Positions 60,485 through 64,000 of a stretch of DNA of 64,000 nt are shown here, one piece after another (positions within the stretch are counted from its first letter, which is position 1; the number at the start of each line of letters is the position of its first letter). The DNA is taken from assembly GCF_003860565.1 (NCBI RefSeq), contig NZ_CP034157.1:434001-498000 (forward strand). Direction: 5' to 3'. Made by a program: the position numbers and the translations under genes. This DNA is from Cloacibacterium normanense (lineage in GTDB: Bacteria > Bacteroidota > Bacteroidia > Flavobacteriales > Weeksellaceae). The notes beneath the pieces were generated by a model. That model did no database searches, was not told the origin of the DNA, and worked only from the letters and a program-made list of their open reading frames with translations.

Positions 60485-60500
60485 TTTTTACTTGGCTCTT
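60485..60500 (-). repeat. 16-bp word shared with the yceI-pheS gap, before polA
   Basis: TTTTTACTTGGCTCTT is the exact inverse of 37572-37587. It is part of a quasi-repeat TTTTTACTGGGTTC / TTTTTACTTGGCTC just upstream of polA. Confidence 0.85.
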
Positions 60501-60505
60501 TTTAT

Positions 60506-60513
60506 TACCTTTG
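60506..60513 (+). promoter_or_regulatory. -7 promoter element (TACCTTTG) immediately before polA
   Basis: TACCTTTG matches TAnnTTTG and ends 4 nt before ATG 60518, so transcription would start at or next to the first codon. Confidence 0.5.
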
Positions 60514-60517
60514 TTTT

Positions 60518-63358
60518 ATGACAAATTCTGACAAAAGACTTTTTCTCATCGATGCTTATGCGATGATTTTCCGCGGTTATTACGCCCTGATTAGAAATCC
60601 TAGATTAACTTCTAAAGGTTTTGATACGTCTGCTATTTTTGGATTTACCAATTCATTAATTGAGTTGATTAGAAGAGAAAAACCTACACATTTGGCTGTG
60701 GTTTTTGATGTAGGAAAAGAAAATGTGAGAACCGCAGATTTTACAGAATACAAAGCCAACAGAAGTGACACTCCAGAAGCGATAAAAAACGCAGTTCCAT
60801 ACATTCACAGGATTTTAGAAGCTATGCATATTCCAATTTTGGGAGTAGAAGGTTATGAAGCAGATGACGTGATAGGAACGATTGCCAATAAAGCCGAAAA
60901 AGAAGGGTACACCACGTTTATGGTAACGCCAGATAAGGATTTTGCGCAGTTGGTTACCGATAAAATTAAAATCTACAAACCGGGTTTAAAAGGTGGCGAT
61001 GTAGAAATTTTAGGCGTGGAAGAAGTTAAAGCCAAATACGAAATTGAAGACCCAAAACAAGTCATCGATTTTCTGGCAATGATGGGAGATGCGGTGGATA
61101 ATATTCCAGGATTGGAAGGAGTGGGCGAAAAAACTGCCATGAAATTTTTGAAAGAATTTGGCAGTATAGAAAATCTTTTGGCAAACACCGACCAGCTAAA
61201 AGGAAAACTCAAAGAAAAAGTTGAAAACTCTGCAGAAAGAGGGATTTTGTCTAAAAAATTGGCAACGATTATTTGTGACGTTCCCGTTGAATTTCACCAG
61301 GAGCAATACGATTTAGATATTCCAGATTTTGAAAAAGTTCGTGAGATTTTTGACGAAATAGAATTCAGAAGGTTGTATGAGAATTTGTATAGGGCTTTTC
61401 ATGAGCAATCAGAAATCAGCAATCAGCAATCAGCGAATGAAAGTGATTCAAAACCAGTCTCGCAGAATGCGGAAAGCGGAAAGCAGAATGCTCTACAATT
61501 AGACCTTTTCGCAGATTTCGAAGCGCTAGAACAATCTACTTCTACTACGCTCAATATCGAAACTACGGATAAAATTTATCAATACATTGATACCGAAAAA
61601 GCTCAGAAAATTTTAGTCAAAAATCTTTTGGCACAAAAAGTAGTTTGTTTTGATACAGAAACGACTTCGCTTAATGAAATGGAAACCGAACTCATCGGGA
61701 TGAGTTTTTGTTACAGAAAAGGATTGGCTTATTACATTCCGATTTCTGAAAACCAAGAAGAAGCGAAGAAAACGTTAGAAATTTTCCGTCCGTTTTTTGA
61801 GAAAAAAGAAATTTTAAAAATCGCTCATAATCTTAAATTTGATTATAAAGTTCTGAAGCATTACGGTGTGGAAGTAGAAGGAGCGATTTTTGACACGATG
61901 ATTGCCCATTATCTTCTAAATCCAGACGGGAGACACGGAATGGATTATCTTTCAGAGATTTACCTCAATTATAAGCCTGTCTCTATTGAAAGTTTAATTG
62001 GCAAAAAGGGTAAAAACCAAGGAACTTTGCGTGATGTTTCGTTAGAAGAACAAACCAATTACGCTGCGGAAGATGCAGATGTAACGTTTCAACTCTACGA
62101 AATTTTTGCGCCTCAACTGAAAAAAGAAGGGGTAGAAGATTTGTTTTACCACATCGAAATGCCATTAATGCGCGTTTTAGCTAAAATGGAATTTGCGGGA
62201 ATTTCTTTAGACGAAAGTTGGTTGATTCAAGAAAGTAAGGATTTAGAAAACGACTTGAAAAACCTTGAAACCAAAATTTTTGAACTCTGTGGCGAAGAAT
62301 TTAACATGAATTCTCCGAAACAACTCGGTGAAATTTTATTCGAAAAGTTAAAACTAGACCCGAAAGCGAAAAAAACCAAAACCGGTCAATACGCTACTTC
62401 GGAAGATATTTTGCAGAAATTGGCTTCTAAACATGAAATTATACAATACATTTTAGAATACAGAACCTACCAAAAATTGAAATCAACGTATGTAGACGCA
62501 TTGCCGAATCAGATTGACAAAGACACGAAAAGAGTACATACCAATTTCTCGCAAACTACTGCTGCTACAGGAAGATTGGCTTCTCTGAACCCAAATTTAC
62601 AGAATATTCCGATTAGAACTTTACGTGGTCAACAAATTCGTGGTGCTTTCGTGGCAGATAAAGGAAACAAACTTATTTCTGCCGATTATTCTCAGATAGA
62701 ATTGCGCTTGATTGCAGAAATTTCGGGTGAAGAAAACATGATTAAAGCCTTCCAAAATGGCGAAGATATTCACGCTTCTACTGCGGCAAAATTATTTAAA
62801 ATCCCAATCGAAGAAGTAACAAAAACGCAGCGTTCACAAGCTAAAACTGTGAACTTTGGAATTATTTATGGTCAAGGTGCTTTTGCTTTGGCAGAGCAAA
62901 CTGGACTTTCACGAACGGAAGCAAAACAACTCATCGATTCTTACTACGAAACCTATCCTAAATTGAAAGAATTTATGGCAGAACAAGTTGCGAAAGCCAG
63001 AAAATTAGGATATGTAGAAACAATTTTGGGCAGAAAACGCCATTTGCAAGACATCAATTCTAATAATTTTGTGGTAAAAGGTCACGCCGAAAGAAATGCT
63101 GTAAATGCACCGATTCAAGGTTCTGCTGCAGATATTATCAAATTGGCGATGATTAAAATTCAGGAAGTTCTGGAACAGGAACATCTGAAAACCAAAATGC
63201 TCTTGCAAGTGCATGACGAATTGGTTTTTGAAGCACCAGAAAATGAAGTAGAAACCGCCAAAAAACTGATTAAAGAAAATATGGAAAATGCCTACAAAAC
63301 TGAAGTTCCTTTATTGGTGGAAGTTGGCGTGGGTGAAAATTGGTTGGAAGCGCATTGA
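60518..63358 (+). CDS. polA: DNA polymerase I
   Basis: PolA (946 residues) fills repair and lagging-strand gaps. ATG 60518 (MTNSDKRLFLIDAYA) is chosen; the 28-codon extension upstream overlaps the promoter and is unconserved. The 5' nuclease domain covers about 1-290 (KANRSDTPEAI; GYEADDVIGTIA). A Ser/Gln/Asn-rich linker at about 296-330 follows. The proofreading domain is intact, with exo I motif FDTETTS (Asp379, Glu381). The polymerase has motif A SADYSQIELRLIAEISG, motif B RSQAKTVNFGIIYGQGA and motif C QVHDELVFEAP. The linker is built of repeat DNA (61404-61491). Confidence 0.96.
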   Translation: MTNSDKRLFLIDAYAMIFRGYYALIRNPRLTSKGFDTSAIFGFTNSLIELIRREKPTHLAVVFDVGKENVRTADFTEYKANRSDTPEAIKNAVPYIHRILEAMHIPILGVEGYEADDVIGTIANKAEKEGYTTFMVTPDKDFAQLVTDKIKIYKPGLKGGDVEILGVEEVKAKYEIEDPKQVIDFLAMMGDAVDNIPGLEGVGEKTAMKFLKEFGSIENLLANTDQLKGKLKEKVENSAERGILSKKLATIICDVPVEFHQEQYDLDIPDFEKVREIFDEIEFRRLYENLYRAFHEQSEISNQQSANESDSKPVSQNAESGKQNALQLDLFADFEALEQSTSTTLNIETTDKIYQYIDTEKAQKILVKNLLAQKVVCFDTETTSLNEMETELIGMSFCYRKGLAYYIPISENQEEAKKTLEIFRPFFEKKEILKIAHNLKFDYKVLKHYGVEVEGAIFDTMIAHYLLNPDGRHGMDYLSEIYLNYKPVSIESLIGKKGKNQGTLRDVSLEEQTNYAAEDADVTFQLYEIFAPQLKKEGVEDLFYHIEMPLMRVLAKMEFAGISLDESWLIQESKDLENDLKNLETKIFELCGEEFNMNSPKQLGEILFEKLKLDPKAKKTKTGQYATSEDILQKLASKHEIIQYILEYRTYQKLKSTYVDALPNQIDKDTKRVHTNFSQTTAATGRLASLNPNLQNIPIRTLRGQQIRGAFVADKGNKLISADYSQIELRLIAEISGEENMIKAFQNGEDIHASTAAKLFKIPIEEVTKTQRSQAKTVNFGIIYGQGAFALAEQTGLSRTEAKQLIDSYYETYPKLKEFMAEQVAKARKLGYVETILGRKRHLQDINSNNFVVKGHAERNAVNAPIQGSAADIIKLAMIKIQEVLEQEHLKTKMLLQVHDELVFEAPENEVETAKKLIKENMENAYKTEVPLLVEVGVGENWLEAH
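61404..61491. repeat. Word-like repeat DNA inside the polA linker
   Basis: CAATCAGAAATCAGCAATCAG and related CAATCAGC units (61404-61436), then GAATGCGGAAAGCGGAAAGC with AGAATGC (61464-61491), encode a linker read as QSEISNQQSANES and NAESGKQNA. Such word repeats otherwise occur between genes. Confidence 0.8.
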
Positions 63359-63370
63359 TTTTGAGAGGGA

Positions 63371-63430
63371 GAATGGTAGAGTTAGAGAATGGTAGAGTTA
63401 GAGAGTGGTAGAGTTGGAGAATTGGAGAAG
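63371..63430. repeat. 16-bp quasi-tandem repeat after polA
   Basis: GAATGGTAGAGTTAGA occurs twice in direct succession (63371-63402), then as GAGTGGTAGAGTTGGA, then as the partial GAATTGGAGAAG. Confidence 0.92.
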
Positions 63431-63467
63431 TTGCTTTTCTAAAAAATCAAAATTTATTTTTAAAAAA

Positions 63468-63760
63468 TTGCTTCGTAGAAGCAAAAGGTTTGTAGAAAAA
63501 ATATAGAATTTGAAAGGAAGTTCCGTAGGAACGATAGATTTTTAAGATTTGGAATTTATTCCAAACATTAGAGTTTAAAAGATGTTTTTGCTTCGTAGAA
63601 GCAAAAGGTTTGTAGAAAAAAATGTAGATTTTGAAAGGAAGTTCCGTAGGAACGACAGATAATTTGAGGTTTTGAATTTATTCCAATAACAAGTATTAGT
63701 TTCAATAGGAACGGGCTTTAGCCCGTTTTAAAAATAAAAAAATCAATTGGCTTTAGCTAA
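63468..63760. repeat. Array of GTA- and TTTA-loop hairpins with a 120-bp direct repeat
   Basis: TTGCTTC-GTA-GAAGCAA (63468-63484, again 63588-63604), GTTCC-GTA-GGAAC (63520-63532, again 63641-63653), TTTGGAA-TTTA-TTCCAAA (63548-63565, degenerate copy 63672-63686), AACGGGC-TTTA-GCCCGTT (63710-63727) and TTGGC-TTTA-GCTAA (63747-63760). The first three modules and the sequence between them repeat at a spacing of about 120 bp. Confidence 0.92.
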
Positions 63761-63770
63761 AATTTAAAAA

Positions 63771-63798
63771 TACCAAATACCAAATACCAAATACCAAA
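63771..63798. repeat. Four exact TACCAAA repeats
   Basis: Four 7-bp copies in succession, followed by ATACGAATTACTAA, end 24 bp before the start of the YciI-like gene. Confidence 0.95.
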
Positions 63799-63822
63799 AT
63801 ACGAATTACTAATCAAAAAAAT

Positions 63823-64000
63823 ATGAAAACAGTTGTCCTTTACGAAACCGCACCAGATACAACTATGGAGAAAATGATGGAAGTTTTTCCTGCGCATCAA
63901 GCCAATGAAGAAATCTTTGTAAAAGCTGGAAAAATATTGGGAATTGGTCCGTTTGCAATTCCGGGAGAAGGAGCGATGGCGATTTTTACAGATAGAGAAT
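63823..64000 (+). CDS. YciI-family protein, N-terminal part (runs off the right edge)
   Basis: The 59 complete codons begin MKTVVLYETAPDTTMEKMME and continue VFPAHQANEEIFVKAGKILG, then IGPFAIPGEGAMAIFTDRE. This matches the ferredoxin-like fold of YciI/YCII proteins, with a His in FPAHQ where family members have a conserved active-site-like His. The frame is open to base 64000. Family function is uncertain. The start is preceded by an A-rich leader and the TACCAAA repeats. Confidence 0.8.
   Translation, partial: MKTVVLYETAPDTTMEKMMEVFPAHQANEEIFVKAGKILGIGPFAIPGEGAMAIFTDRE

Larger units (their letters stand above)
63359..63822. other. Repeat-filled gap between polA and the YciI gene
   Basis: No gene is seen in these 464 bp. 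It consists almost wholly of three repeat types: a 16-bp tandem (63371-63430), an array of short hairpins with two long direct repeats (63468-63760), and a 7-bp tandem (63771-63798). Confidence 0.85.

Noticed and set aside
63468-63798. Repeat-rich gap considered as a CRISPR array or replication origin
   Set aside because: Spacing is irregular, spacers are not unique and there are no cas genes; no DnaA-box cluster or dnaA/dnaN neighbours are seen.

Overview
The window is AT-rich chromosomal DNA from a member of the Bacteroidota, class Flavobacteriia. The grounds are a complete gldKLMN gliding/type IX secretion motor operon, GLPGLI, DUF4270, DUF3108 and DUF5916 family proteins, lipoproteins with Bacteroidota-type signals, many copies of the TAnnTTTG -7 promoter element (sometimes with TTG 19-20 nt upstream) and almost no Shine-Dalgarno sequences. 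Protein similarity as I remember it points to the Weeksellaceae (Chryseobacterium/Cloacibacterium group); the genus is inference.

1-12 kb: a partial panC diverges from a glycogen-synthase-like N-domain protein, a DUF4270 lipoprotein and glmS. Then come gldK-gldL-gldM-gldN, an FAD oxidoreductase, tRNA-Ser(GGA) and an asparaginase. 12-21 kb: a TrmH-family methyltransferase gene broken by a one-base frameshift, rsmE, a DUF808 membrane protein, tsaD and a 1590-residue tamB (the last two start 5 bp apart, back to back), and an Lrp/AsnC regulator. 21-34 kb: an Rrf2 regulator and the Fe-S repair protein Ric, which share an octamer in their promoters; a split transketolase; a sodium:solute symporter; an MFS efflux pump; the agmatine-to-putrescine pair aguB-aguA; a GLPGLI protein; asnB and rsmB. 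34-47 kb: small envelope proteins, a PhnA/YjdM zinc-ribbon protein, an ABC ATPase, YceI, pheS, a DUF5916 protein, a DUF3108 protein, ferredoxin-NADP reductase with its [2Fe-2S] ferredoxin, pepD, and recR.

47-53 kb is a very AT-rich glycan cassette (two polytopic membrane proteins, a GT2 glycosyltransferase, a nucleotide-sugar epimerase and a CgeB-like glycosyltransferase) between recR and secG. 53-57 kb is the accessory part. It holds a lipoprotein made of three 58-residue repeats ending in a Cys/His motif, a small lipoprotein whose predicted mRNA leader is a cloverleaf-like inverted-repeat element, and a complete IS3-family insertion sequence (54834-56402) with terminal inverted repeats, a 3-bp target duplication and an A_AAA_AAG slippery site in the correct phase. 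57-64 kb returns to housekeeping: a PcrA/UvrD helicase, a DUF3037/HipA-like kinase pair, polA, and a partial YciI-family gene at the right edge.

The least explained material is non-coding. First, very short hairpins with only two loop types, GTA or TTTA, recur as modules after polA (63468-63760) and inside the 54.7-kb element. Second, word-like quasi-tandem repeats of 7-16 bp sit beside start and stop codons at many unrelated loci, and one such segment lies in frame inside the polA linker. These two classes are the best candidates here for something not well described.
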